The notes beneath the pieces were generated by a model. It worked only from the letters and a program-made list of their open reading frames with translations, made no database searches and was not told the DNA's origin. The translations under genes were made by a program, and so were the position numbers. 64,000 nucleotides of DNA from CAITNM01 sp021298215 (lineage in GTDB: Bacteria; Pseudomonadota; Alphaproteobacteria; Paracaedibacterales; CAITNM01): contig JBKCOJ010000005.1 of assembly GCA_046309815.1 (NCBI GenBank), forward strand, positions 1 through 64,000. The letters are read 5' to 3'. How positions within the stretch are numbered: position 1 is the stretch's first letter; each line of letters begins with the position of its first letter. Shown piece by piece: positions 52,616 through 60,942 of this stretch.

Positions 52616-53110
52616 CTAAAGCTCTATTTTAGTATCCGCTTCTTCTATACTACTAGCTGCCCAATTTATATGCACCGGCACTTCTTCCTGATTTCCTAGA
52701 AAAATATAGGCGGCAATTGCACCTAATATCAATAAAAACAATCCTGCCAGAATCATTCCGCTTGAAACAAAGCGATTTGGAGGAAAATGTTGCTCATCTC
52801 CAATCATTGTTAATTGGACAGGAAGGAAAAAGCTTTCGTCTTTTAATTGCTCAATAATTGTCTCAGGATCCAAGCCTAGATATTGAGCATATGAACGGAT
52901 AAAACCAACCGTGTACACACCTCCAGGCAACTGATCAAATTGTTCATCCTCAATAGCTTGGAGAAAAACCTTGCGAATTTTTAGGCTATCTGCGACATCC
53001 TCAAGACTTTTCTTCTGCTGAAGACGCTGCGTTTTAAAAAGTTGACCTATCGTGAGCGGAGATTCTTTTTCATCAGCATTTCCCCGAATTTTCACTGTTG
53101 TATTACCCAT
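52616..53110 (-). CDS. RodZ-like helix-turn-helix membrane protein
   Basis: A 164-residue protein with an N-terminal RodZ-type HTH (about residues 18-90; LFKTQRLQQKKSLEDVADSL then KIRKVFLQAIEDEQFDQLPG and GFIRSYAQYLGLDPE, all family hallmarks), a single membrane span (GMILAGLFLLILGAIAAYIF, about 118-137) and only about 25 residues after it. Full-length RodZ couples MreB to the cell wall and has a periplasmic beta domain of roughly 100 residues, which is missing here. Short RodZ-like proteins occur in alphaproteobacteria. Role in cell shape likely but unproven. Confidence 0.85.
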   Translation of the reverse strand: MGNTTVKIRGNADEKESPLTIGQLFKTQRLQQKKSLEDVADSLKIRKVFLQAIEDEQFDQLPGGVYTVGFIRSYAQYLGLDPETIIEQLKDESFFLPVQLTMIGDEQHFPPNRFVSSGMILAGLFLLILGAIAAYIFLGNQEEVPVHINWAASSIEEADTKIEL

Positions 53111-53215
53111 AATAAACCACGTCTATAAAACAAACCAAAAGATATCCACAATATATTTAAGCATGTTTTTTTTAGAGAGCCAACTTGATTCTCAACATTT
53201 ATTTAAAGTCAAGAG

Positions 53216-53244
53216 TTGACAAGTGTTTTGGGGGATAATACAAA
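53216..53244 (+). promoter_or_regulatory. Predicted promoter of tRNA-Ser
   Basis: TTGACA (53216-53221), 17 bases, then TACAAA (53239-53244), ten bases before the tRNA 5' end at 53255. Confidence 0.55.
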
Positions 53245-53254
53245 TGATAAATAC

Positions 53255-53347
53255 GGAGAGATGGCCGAGCGGCTTAAGGCAACGGTTTGCTAAACCGTCA
53301 TAGGGAGTAAATCCTTATCGAGGGTTCGAATCCCTCTCTCTCCGCCA
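53255..53347 (+). tRNA. tRNA-Ser (anticodon GCT)
   Basis: The acceptor GGAGAGA pairs with TCTCTCC; anticodon loop TTGCTAA gives anticodon GCT; a long variable arm (about TAGGGAGTAAATCCTTA) as in class II tRNAs; T loop TTCGAAT; encoded CCA at 53345-53347. Confidence 0.97.
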
Positions 53348-53419
53348 TTACTAATAGTAATTTCAGCATAAATCTTCTAGATGCTTTAGGCACGTCTGAA
53401 GAAAATATTTTAGAACAGA

Positions 53420-54619
53420 CTACCTGATGTATTTGGATAATGTATCAAGTCTATGTTTGTGGGTATGATGGGACATTGTGTGTTCATACGTTCTTTCAGT
53501 AATGGTTTTTATAAGTACATCATCCTTTAAATAATCACCGAGTTCCTTGATGTTAGAATGATCATGCTTTAATTCAAAATAATGCTCTCCTGACACCAGA
53601 ATGTCATTATAACGTCCAGGATACATTATATGGAGAGTTTTGGTTCCAATAGCATCAAAATGCCGTGAAGATATAGCCTTAGAATAAGCAGGACACTTTT
53701 TAGTTTTAGAAAAGAATCTTTCATATATTTCATTGAAATCGTAATTATCATCTAGGTTGCCAACTTCTATCAATTTTTCTTTTAAAAGAGAAATTATAAA
53801 TTTTCTGATTGAAGATGGTACAATTGCACGATATATCTTTCTTGCGACTGTTTCATTTGGCAACACTATTTTTTTTGATTTTTTTTTCAAAAATTCTTGT
53901 ATTTGCGTTACAAGATCATCATCTCTTTCTAAATAAAATGAACCAGCTTCTGTCGATAGGGTTGCTTTGCATGAAGATAAAAATTCAGCCCATTCTGATC
54001 GATTAAATCTTTTTTGCGATCCAGCATCAAGACCCAAATCAACATATAAACCTAATTTTTTAGAGTTTTTATAGAAAAATTGAATTATATTATTTCTATC
54101 ATCATCTCCAATATAAACCCCATATCTAGCAGATCTTGTGCCAATATCAATTTGTCGAACTTTTCTTTTTGAAACAAACACCCTACTATTTAAGGCATGA
54201 GGTAAAGAGATCACCTTAGATTTTTTACATTCTTGATATAGCCATTCCCCCGCTTCTTGCAAAAGCTGTGTCGCAATAATTTCCGCTTCCAATTCTTTAA
54301 GATTTTGAATTTTGGGAGCCATTCCAAATGTTGGTAAATTTACTTCATTACCCACAAATGAAACCAACTTCCCTTTCCTATTTTTCAAAGGACTCATGAA
54401 AGGTTTAATGTATTTTAATGTATCTCCATTCATGGAATGATGAATAATTATTAAATCAGATTTTTCAATTTTTTTAGCAATATCATGAAAAATTTTTTCT
54501 GCATTAAATACATTTATGCACTCCGCATTATAATCCTTATGATATTTGAAAGCGTCGACCCAATCATCAAAATATGACATTTGGTCTGTATAAGATGAGT
54601 ATAATACGAGCGTTTTCAT
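53420..54619 (-). CDS. CgeB-like glycosyltransferase
   Basis: A protein of about 399 residues of GT-B type, last gene of the glycan operon. The N-terminal half (MKTLVLYSSYTDQMSYFDDW) resembles a Rossmann domain. The C-terminal half has the feature of CgeB/DUF3880-type transferases: SSRHFDAIGTKTLHIMYPGR then VSGEHYFELKHDHSNIKEL. The frame is open to 54664, but the ATG at 54617-54619 forms an ATGA overlap with the upstream epimerase gene, and it is chosen. A second internal ATG lies at 54623-54625. Acceptor and donor unknown. Confidence 0.7.
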   Translation of the reverse strand: MKTLVLYSSYTDQMSYFDDWVDAFKYHKDYNAECINVFNAEKIFHDIAKKIEKSDLIIIHHSMNGDTLKYIKPFMSPLKNRKGKLVSFVGNEVNLPTFGMAPKIQNLKELEAEIIATQLLQEAGEWLYQECKKSKVISLPHALNSRVFVSKRKVRQIDIGTRSARYGVYIGDDDRNNIIQFFYKNSKKLGLYVDLGLDAGSQKRFNRSEWAEFLSSCKATLSTEAGSFYLERDDDLVTQIQEFLKKKSKKIVLPNETVARKIYRAIVPSSIRKFIISLLKEKLIEVGNLDDNYDFNEIYERFFSKTKKCPAYSKAISSRHFDAIGTKTLHIMYPGRYNDILVSGEHYFELKHDHSNIKELGDYLKDDVLIKTITERTYEHTMSHHTHKHRLDTLSKYIR

Positions 54620-55662
54620 AGACATGTATTTACAATATTTTTTATTATTTCTTCCGCAGAGCAACCTATACCATATTCAGTAATTTCTCTGCGTATTTTA
54701 TAATCATCAACTCTCCATAAACGATTCCATCCATGCGTCACTGTTTCAACCCATTCAGTTTCCGAACGTAATGTAACACATGGCACTCTATGAAAATAAG
54801 CTTCTTTCTGCAACCCACCCGAATCCGTTAAAACAAATTCTGCTCTAGCTAAGCAGAATTGGGTTTCAAAATAACTTAAAGGTTCAATGAACAAAAAGTT
54901 ATCCATCGTCTGATTTATTAACTGCTTTGTTCTAGGGTGAACTGGAAATACAATCTTCAAGTCATGCTCATTTGCAAACTGATTTGCATAATTAATAATA
55001 TCTCGAAATTTTTTTTTATCATCAGTAGATTCAGCTCTATGCACAGTCATCAATGCAAATTTTTTTGCAGGCAAATAAGACATTTTCTGCTGTAGCAGTA
55101 TATCATTTTTCACGTGAGCAAGAGCATACAGGGTTGCGTCATACATAATGTCACCTACATGGTAAAAAGCTTGAGAGATCCCTTCTTTCTTTAAATTATC
55201 CACAGCTGTTTGCGTAGGACAAAATAAATAAGAACTGACATGATCTGCAAGAATGCGATTAATCTCTTCTGGCATTTCCTTATTAAATGATCTAAGACCT
55301 GCTTCTATATGAATGACGGGGATATGAAGTTTAGATGCTGCTAATGCCCCCGCCAAGGTTGAGTTTGTATCTCCATACACTAAAACAGCATCAGGTTTAT
55401 CGCTAAGAAAAATACTTTCAATACTCTCTAGCATACGACCTGTCATTTGACCGTGATAGCCTCCCTGTATATCCAATGTATACTTAGGTTTTGGGATTTT
55501 AAGTTCTTCAAAGAAAATATCTGACATATTGCTGTCAAAATGCTGTCCTGTATGAATAATGGCTTCTTCTATCTGGGGATATTTCTGCAAAGCTCTAGAA
55601 AAAGCCGCAGCTTTGATAAACTGTGGCCTTGCTCCTACAATAGTATACAGGCGAAATGTCAT
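54616..55662 (-). CDS. wecB: Non-hydrolysing UDP-HexNAc 2-epimerase
   Basis: A 348-residue WecB/WbpI-type epimerase that inverts C2 of UDP-GlcNAc (or of its diacetamido uronic derivative). Motifs: GARPQFIKAAAFSRALQK (start), PVIHIEAGLRSFNKEMPEE (about residue 100) then INRILADH, and TDSGGLQKEAYFHRVPCVTL (about 285) with the UDP-binding site. Overlaps both neighbours by 4 bp. Given the amidotransferase pair at 62-64 kb, a WbpI-like role on a 2,3-diacetamido sugar is as likely as simple ManNAc formation. The gene symbol is given by family only. Confidence 0.88.
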   Translation of the reverse strand: MTFRLYTIVGARPQFIKAAAFSRALQKYPQIEEAIIHTGQHFDSNMSDIFFEELKIPKPKYTLDIQGGYHGQMTGRMLESIESIFLSDKPDAVLVYGDTNSTLAGALAASKLHIPVIHIEAGLRSFNKEMPEEINRILADHVSSYLFCPTQTAVDNLKKEGISQAFYHVGDIMYDATLYALAHVKNDILLQQKMSYLPAKKFALMTVHRAESTDDKKKFRDIINYANQFANEHDLKIVFPVHPRTKQLINQTMDNFLFIEPLSYFETQFCLARAEFVLTDSGGLQKEAYFHRVPCVTLRSETEWVETVTHGWNRLWRVDDYKIRREITEYGIGCSAEEIIKNIVNTCL

Positions 55663-56708
55663 AAATATGTTGAAAGTTCCGGCATGAAGTAAGTGTATTT
55701 GGAAATATTAGATAAAATCAAATTCTGATTTTCTTTTGTCCAATCAATCGTTTTCTTTAATCCCTCTTCAAGAGATGTTTGGGCCTGAAATCCAATTTCG
55801 TTTTTGGCCTTATTCGTAGAACCGAATCGTTTACCTGATCGATCCCACGGCCTCGGATTAGTGTATGCAATAGGTGTTGAGTTATTAGTCAGATGATTAA
55901 TTGCTTCTGCCAATTCTTTAATGGTTGTTTCAACACCAGATGCTAAGTTATAAACCTCTCCAGCTCGACCATTTATAGCACAAGCAATTAGGCCATTAAC
56001 TATATCGCCTACATAAATGAAATCTCGCGATGCCTTGCCTTCGTTTTCTAGTGGAAGTGATTCCTTGTGTATAGATTTCCAAATAAACGTGGGAGTAACA
56101 TTTCGCCAAACAGTAGCAGATGTGCCTCGCCATCTTCCTGCACCTAAGATTTCTCGTGGGCCATAAACATTTTGAAATCTAGCTTTAACAAAAGGCAAAT
56201 CATACTTCATCCAATAGTAATTACCATAAAATTCACCAATGATTTTTGAAATTTGATAAGGACTATCATGATATAGAGAAACTTCTGCATCTTCATCCGT
56301 AGCACCCACCTCATCATATGTTTTTTTAGCGACTGTACAACCAGCAGAAGAATATACAATTTTTTTTAATCGCGAACTTCCTTTAAAATGCTCACAAAGT
56401 TTAAGCGTGGTCAGAGTATTATTTTCATGATCTGCAATCGGATCAAAAATGCTAGATTGGTTACCATGATAGGTTGCCAAATGAAAAACATAATCATAAT
56501 CTTTTCCTACTTGAGCCAGCACGCGATCGTTTGCAATTGATCCCAATATAAAAGATAATCTTTGACTTTTTGGAAGATTGTCTGTTTCCGCAGAAAGTAA
56601 ATTATCAACAACAGTGATAGATGCTTGTTCTTGAAGAAGTTGACAACAAAGATTACTTCCTACAAACCCTGCCCCCCCAACAATAAGTACTGATTTATTT
56701 TTTAACAT
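55659..56708 (-). CDS. NAD-dependent nucleotide-sugar epimerase/dehydratase
   Basis: A 349-residue extended SDR. The cofactor motif is VGGAGFVGSNLCCQLLQE (residues 9-26). The catalytic Y-x-x-x-K appears in SPYQISKIIGEFYG (about 150). Other family features are YVGDIVNGLIACAING and VYNLASGVETTIKELAEAIN, which holds the nucleotide-sugar. Very likely a UDP- or dTDP-sugar 4-epimerase or 4,6-dehydratase. The exact reaction cannot be told. Overlaps wecB by 4 bp (ATGA) and lies 4 bp beyond the acetolactate-decarboxylase homologue. Confidence 0.88.
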   Translation of the reverse strand: MLKNKSVLIVGGAGFVGSNLCCQLLQEQASITVVDNLLSAETDNLPKSQRLSFILGSIANDRVLAQVGKDYDYVFHLATYHGNQSSIFDPIADHENNTLTTLKLCEHFKGSSRLKKIVYSSAGCTVAKKTYDEVGATDEDAEVSLYHDSPYQISKIIGEFYGNYYWMKYDLPFVKARFQNVYGPREILGAGRWRGTSATVWRNVTPTFIWKSIHKESLPLENEGKASRDFIYVGDIVNGLIACAINGRAGEVYNLASGVETTIKELAEAINHLTNNSTPIAYTNPRPWDRSGKRFGSTNKAKNEIGFQAQTSLEEGLKKTIDWTKENQNLILSNISKYTYFMPELSTYL

Positions 56709-56712
56709 ATTT

Positions 56713-57336
56713 TTAAAAATCCAAGCTTAAATGAGTTATTTTTTCCAACTTTACTTCAACTTTTTGCGAATAAAAATCCAAAACATGCCCGCCATATTTT
56801 TGTTCAGCACAAATAAAATGCAAATGAAGACCTGAGGATTGCATACCTGCAAGATATCTTGGCACATAAAAACCTATCATATCTCCATTTATATTCGTAT
56901 GGTAATAATTATCAGATTGTGCTGCAACTTCTTCTAGAGAAAGATAAGGTTTTTGTTGACGCATGGTGCTTGTTATTTTCACAACATCAAAATTTCCGGA
57001 AATTTTTATTGCTAGAAAATCTTTTGAAAGAGATATGTTTTCTTCCAAAAGAAAAACCTCAACATTTTTCCATTTAAATTGCCTACAACTACTTTTAGGC
57101 TTATAAAAATTATTTAAGCAGGACCAAACCACAAGATCATTTTCTTTTGCCTTGTGCGCACGCCCCTGGCGACAGTGAAAGAAGATACCATCTTTTACAA
57201 TTAACTCACCGTCTAGCTGAGAAAATGTTCCGATACCATGATCACCCTTTCCTTTTATGCTTTCAATAGTTATACAATCACCGTAATTACCTTCTTTAAG
57301 GTTATTAAACGTATTGTATTGATAAGCAGAGATCAA
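56713..57336 (-). CDS. Alpha-acetolactate decarboxylase-like protein in the glycan operon
   Basis: A protein of about 207 residues of the acetolactate decarboxylase family (BudA/AlsD fold). Motifs: KGKGDHGIGTFSQLDGELIV with the active-site glutamate, FDVVKITSTMRQQKPYLSL with the catalytic arginine region, MIGFYVPRYLAGMQ, then GLHLHFICAEQKYGGHVLDF with the zinc-binding histidines (H-x-H and G-G-H). The frame extends to 57441, but the first 35 codons overlap the upstream gene and give a highly basic, non-family sequence. A TTG at 57334-57336 overlaps the upstream stop (TTGA) and is the likely start. Its substrate in a sugar operon is unknown. Confidence 0.75.
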   Translation of the reverse strand: MISAYQYNTFNNLKEGNYGDCITIESIKGKGDHGIGTFSQLDGELIVKDGIFFHCRQGRAHKAKENDLVVWSCLNNFYKPKSSCRQFKWKNVEVFLLEENISLSKDFLAIKISGNFDVVKITSTMRQQKPYLSLEEVAAQSDNYYHTNINGDMIGFYVPRYLAGMQSSGLHLHFICAEQKYGGHVLDFYSQKVEVKLEKITHLSLDF

Positions 57337-58262
57337 CTTTTGACTTCTTTTAAATGCGTAAATGTTTCTTCTATTCCGTATTCTTGATAATACTCTATTG
57401 TTTTTTGAACACCTTCTTCTAGCGGAACTTTTGCATTCCAATTCAATTCTTTTTGCGTTCTTGAAGGATCTAACAAAATTGAGAACACATCGTCAGGTTG
57501 TCTTGGCTTAACTTCAACAGCGATATTCATTCCTAATGCTTTAGTTGTTGCATCAAATAATTCTTTAATTGAAAAATCAGAACCAGAAGAAATGTGGTAA
57601 GTCCCACTTCCTTTGCCATCAACTGCTTGCATGATACACTCGATCATATCATCAATGTATACGAAGTCACGACGTGTATCCATGACGAAACATTTTTGAT
57701 TTGTTGTAAGTCGCTTAAAAAACGTAGGAAGTGGACCACTAACATTTCTAGGACCATATGCATTAGCCAACCGAAAAGTCACATAATCTAAATTAGATAA
57801 ATGTACATAATCTTCAGCAGCTGTTTTGCTGATAGCATAACTAGAGCCACGAGGAAGGATTGGATGATTAAGAGTAATAGGTTGCTCAAGCGGTTTTAAA
57901 CCATAGCAAAGAGCCGTTTGGAAATAAATAATTCTTTTGACTTCGGCTGTTTGCATAGCTTGGCAAACAATGGTTGTACCCATTACATTTGTTAAAGCAT
58001 CTTCTACCCAATTATTTGGATCTTTATAAGAAGCTGCTGCATGAACAACTAGATCTGGCTTAAATTCTTGCATTAAATCGTTCATGAGTTTTTGATTACA
58101 AATTGAATCTTCTACCAACTTTAGATTTGGATGGGATTTTAAGTTATCACGCCTCCCCGTTGCAAAATTATCAATTACAAGTATCTGATCGCCTCGTGCA
58201 AGCAAACGATCCGTCAAGTTCGACCCAATAAAACCGGCGCCACCTGTTATAAAAATCTTCAT
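57333..58262 (-). CDS. NAD-dependent nucleotide-sugar epimerase/dehydratase
   Basis: A 309-residue extended SDR with GGAGFIGSNLTDRLLARGDQ (residues 7-26), the catalytic Y-x-x-x-K in SSYAISKTAAEDYVHL (about 145) and the sugar-binding FVMDTRRDFVYIDDMIECIM. It resembles UDP-glucuronate decarboxylases, UDP-glucose 4-epimerases and related dehydratases; I cannot choose among these. Stop codon overlaps the TTG start of the acetolactate-decarboxylase homologue. The asparagine synthase-like gene follows upstream by 20 bp. Confidence 0.88.
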   Translation of the reverse strand: MKIFITGGAGFIGSNLTDRLLARGDQILVIDNFATGRRDNLKSHPNLKLVEDSICNQKLMNDLMQEFKPDLVVHAAASYKDPNNWVEDALTNVMGTTIVCQAMQTAEVKRIIYFQTALCYGLKPLEQPITLNHPILPRGSSYAISKTAAEDYVHLSNLDYVTFRLANAYGPRNVSGPLPTFFKRLTTNQKCFVMDTRRDFVYIDDMIECIMQAVDGKGSGTYHISSGSDFSIKELFDATTKALGMNIAVEVKPRQPDDVFSILLDPSRTQKELNWNAKVPLEEGVQKTIEYYQEYGIEETFTHLKEVKS

Positions 58263-58282
58263 TCTAACTTTCTCCTTAAAAT

Positions 58283-60172
58283 TTAATTTACTTTACAATA
58301 TTCATATTGCTTGTCATGAAATTCTCGATGCCATAACTCTAAACATAATAAGCCCCAAACTTTTCTAGAGAACTGAGATGAATATTCTAAGTTTTGTAAA
58401 ACACTTTGAGGATTATAAAAACCACGAGTTTTAGCTGCTTGCGATGAGAATATATCATTTACAAATTCTTTTAAAGGACCAGAAAACCACTCTTTTAAAG
58501 GAACGGGAAAGCCCATTTTGTCGCGTCTATTCAAAACTTTTTCTGGGATATGCTCTTTAAAAACCTTTTTTAGCACAGCTTTCATTTTACCTCCAGGAAA
58601 TTTTATGTCTGCTGGAATTGTAGCCGCAAACTCAACCAAAGAATGATCAAGAAATGGCACTCTAGATTCAAGACCATGCGCCATACTCATACGATCTTCC
58701 ACTTGTAAAAGCGCAGGTAATAAGCATTTAAAATCAAAATGTGTCATTTTATCAAAGTAGGCTTCTTTTTGAACATTTTCTTGATTATTAAATATCATCT
58801 TAAAACGTTCTAACAATGCCTGTTTATCAAACAAACACCAATCGATTTCATTTTTCGTATCAACCGATCTGTCAATTAACCTAAAATACCTTTCATCTAA
58901 AGGACCAAATAACCCTTCACGCCAAAAGTCTTTTATAAGGGGCTTATACTCTTGAAGTAGCGTTAGATTTGGAATAATGGACTCAGGTGTTACAACGAAA
59001 TTACCATTTTTATAAGTCCCATCAATGGCTGCTTTAATGGATTGCTCAAAGTAAGCAATAACATAACGAGCGTAACCACCAAACAATTCATCCCCCCCTT
59101 GGCCACCTAAAACTACTTTAACGTGTTGCGATGCCAACTTTGATACCATGTATTGAGGGAACGATCCTGGTCCTGCTACAGGAGTATCTAGATGATAGAT
59201 AATTTTAGAAATATTATCTTGAAAATCTTGAGCAGTAATATCAATCGAATAAAGTTTTTTATGAATGCTTTCAGCTGTTGCTTCAGCATAAACACTCTCG
59301 TCATATCCTTCATAATCAGAAAATTTTCCATGAAATGAGCCATAAAAATTTTCATTCGATTCTGCGGCTAAAATAGAGACAAGTGACGAATCAAGTCCTC
59401 CACTTAAATAGCTTCCAACTGGAACATCGCTGACCTGGTGATAACGCACAGAATCCTGCACAAGAGCATATAATTTCTCTTCGAAATATTTTTCAGAGCG
59501 ACCAAAATCTATTTGATATGAAATGTCCCAATACTTTTTAATAGTAATATTTTCATTCTCCCACACCATAAGATGCCCTGGCATAAGTTGATGAATATCT
59601 TTAAATAAAGTTTGAGAACCAATAGTGTATTGAAATGTCAAATATTCACAAAGTGCATCAAAATTGGTTTGGATCTTGTCTAAAAAAGGAAGTAAAGCTT
59701 TCATTTCAGATGCAAAACCAAAGAGATCATCCCTTTTAGTGTAGTAGAAGGGCTTTACTCCAAAACGGTCTCTTGCGCAAAAAAGCTTCTTATTTTTCTC
59801 ATCCCAGATAGCAAAAGCAAACATCCCTCGCAAATACTGCACACAATCGATTCCATATTTTTCATATAGCGCAAGGATGACCTCTGTATCAGAATTTGAT
59901 CGAAACTGATACTCACTTAATTCATTTTTTTTAAGATCTTTATAATTATAAATTTCCCCATTAAATACTATTACTGTATCTTCTTGGCCATGCATCGGCT
60001 GATTAGAAGCTCTGTCCAAACCAATAATACTTAAGCGATTATGGGCGAGATAAATATCTTTATTATTGGTATAGCAATCGAAATGATCAGGCCCTCTATG
60101 AGAAAGCATATTTGTTAACGAAGAATAGCTAAAATTTTTAGAAGAGGTAATGTATCCAAAAATGCTACACAT
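58283..60172 (-). CDS. asnB: Asparagine synthase-like glutamine amidotransferase
   Basis: A 629-residue AsnB-type protein. The N-terminal Ntn glutaminase domain starts MCSIFGYITSSKN with catalytic Cys2 and has VFNGEIYNYKDLKK (about 70) and FCARDRFGVKPFYYTKRDDL. The C-terminal ATP-pyrophosphatase domain has SYLSGGLDSSLVSILAAES (about 260) and GGQGGDELFGGYARYV. Within glycan operons such proteins often amidate uronic-acid or other carboxylated sugars rather than aspartate. True asparagine synthesis remains possible. Adjacent to the methyltransferase (3 bp). Confidence 0.9.
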   Translation of the reverse strand: MCSIFGYITSSKNFSYSSLTNMLSHRGPDHFDCYTNNKDIYLAHNRLSIIGLDRASNQPMHGQEDTVIVFNGEIYNYKDLKKNELSEYQFRSNSDTEVILALYEKYGIDCVQYLRGMFAFAIWDEKNKKLFCARDRFGVKPFYYTKRDDLFGFASEMKALLPFLDKIQTNFDALCEYLTFQYTIGSQTLFKDIHQLMPGHLMVWENENITIKKYWDISYQIDFGRSEKYFEEKLYALVQDSVRYHQVSDVPVGSYLSGGLDSSLVSILAAESNENFYGSFHGKFSDYEGYDESVYAEATAESIHKKLYSIDITAQDFQDNISKIIYHLDTPVAGPGSFPQYMVSKLASQHVKVVLGGQGGDELFGGYARYVIAYFEQSIKAAIDGTYKNGNFVVTPESIIPNLTLLQEYKPLIKDFWREGLFGPLDERYFRLIDRSVDTKNEIDWCLFDKQALLERFKMIFNNQENVQKEAYFDKMTHFDFKCLLPALLQVEDRMSMAHGLESRVPFLDHSLVEFAATIPADIKFPGGKMKAVLKKVFKEHIPEKVLNRRDKMGFPVPLKEWFSGPLKEFVNDIFSSQAAKTRGFYNPQSVLQNLEYSSQFSRKVWGLLCLELWHREFHDKQYEYCKVN

Positions 60173-60175
60173 GAT

Positions 60176-60913
60176 TTACAATTTTTCAAATATTAAAAAA
60201 TATGAAGCATAAGGCTCTGAAGGAAAACGATAAAGACTTTTTAAGTCAAGTTTTTTAAATCCTTTATCGCATATATCTTTTACATATTGATCTATAAATC
60301 TATATTTCGCAGCATAGAGATGATTTTTCAAAACCTTTTGAGTATCGTGAGTATCAGATAGGGTATCTTTTATTAATAGGTACGTGCCTTTTTTAACTTG
60401 CGTAGAAATTGCATTAATAATATTTTCAAAAACCTTATCTTCAGTAATACAAGTAAACAATCCTAATGCCATTACAACATCAAAAGAATTCGTAATTTTT
60501 AGTTCTTCTTCGCAAGCATCCCAAGTAGAAAAATCAACATTGATATTATTATTTTTAGCCTCTTTATTGGCTGTCTTTATAAACTCAGAAGAAATATCTA
60601 AACCTTGTCCGTATCGTAAATAGTCTTTAACTATAAAAATAGAGCTCGACCCATCGGAGCAACCAAGATCCAACATTTTAATTTTTTTATCTTTAAAATT
60701 TTTATTAAAAAAACCGATGAGTGCTTTTGTTTGTGCATCTTGCAATTCGGGATAGCGAGAACTTAAATCCCAATTTTTGGAATTTCTACTAGACCAAAAA
60801 GAACGACTGATTTTACTTGGTGAATAAAAAGCTGTTTTTACCTTCATAAAAAAACCATATAAATAGTTTTTCATAATTAGCAAACAATCAAAAATTTTTT
60901 TTAGAACATTCAT
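60176..60913 (-). CDS. SAM-dependent methyltransferase
   Basis: A 245-residue class I methyltransferase. The SAM-binding motif I is KIKMLDLGCSDGSSSIFIVK (about residue 80), followed by GQGLDISSEFIKTANKEAK and VVMALGLFTCITED (motif II/III region). The N-terminal 60 residues hold a short hydrophobic stretch (KKIFDCLLIMKNYLYGFFM) of unclear role. Probably methylates a sugar or another glycan component, given the neighbours. The product ends at 60176, 3 bp before asnB. Confidence 0.85.
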   Translation of the reverse strand: MNVLKKIFDCLLIMKNYLYGFFMKVKTAFYSPSKISRSFWSSRNSKNWDLSSRYPELQDAQTKALIGFFNKNFKDKKIKMLDLGCSDGSSSIFIVKDYLRYGQGLDISSEFIKTANKEAKNNNINVDFSTWDACEEELKITNSFDVVMALGLFTCITEDKVFENIINAISTQVKKGTYLLIKDTLSDTHDTQKVLKNHLYAAKYRFIDQYVKDICDKGFKKLDLKSLYRFPSEPYASYFLIFEKL

Positions 60914-60942
60914 TACTTCTACCTATTTTCATACATTAAGTG

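Noticed and set aside
53255..53347. tRNA-Ser as an attachment site with a duplicated 3' end
   Set aside because: No second copy of its 3' end was seen in the window.
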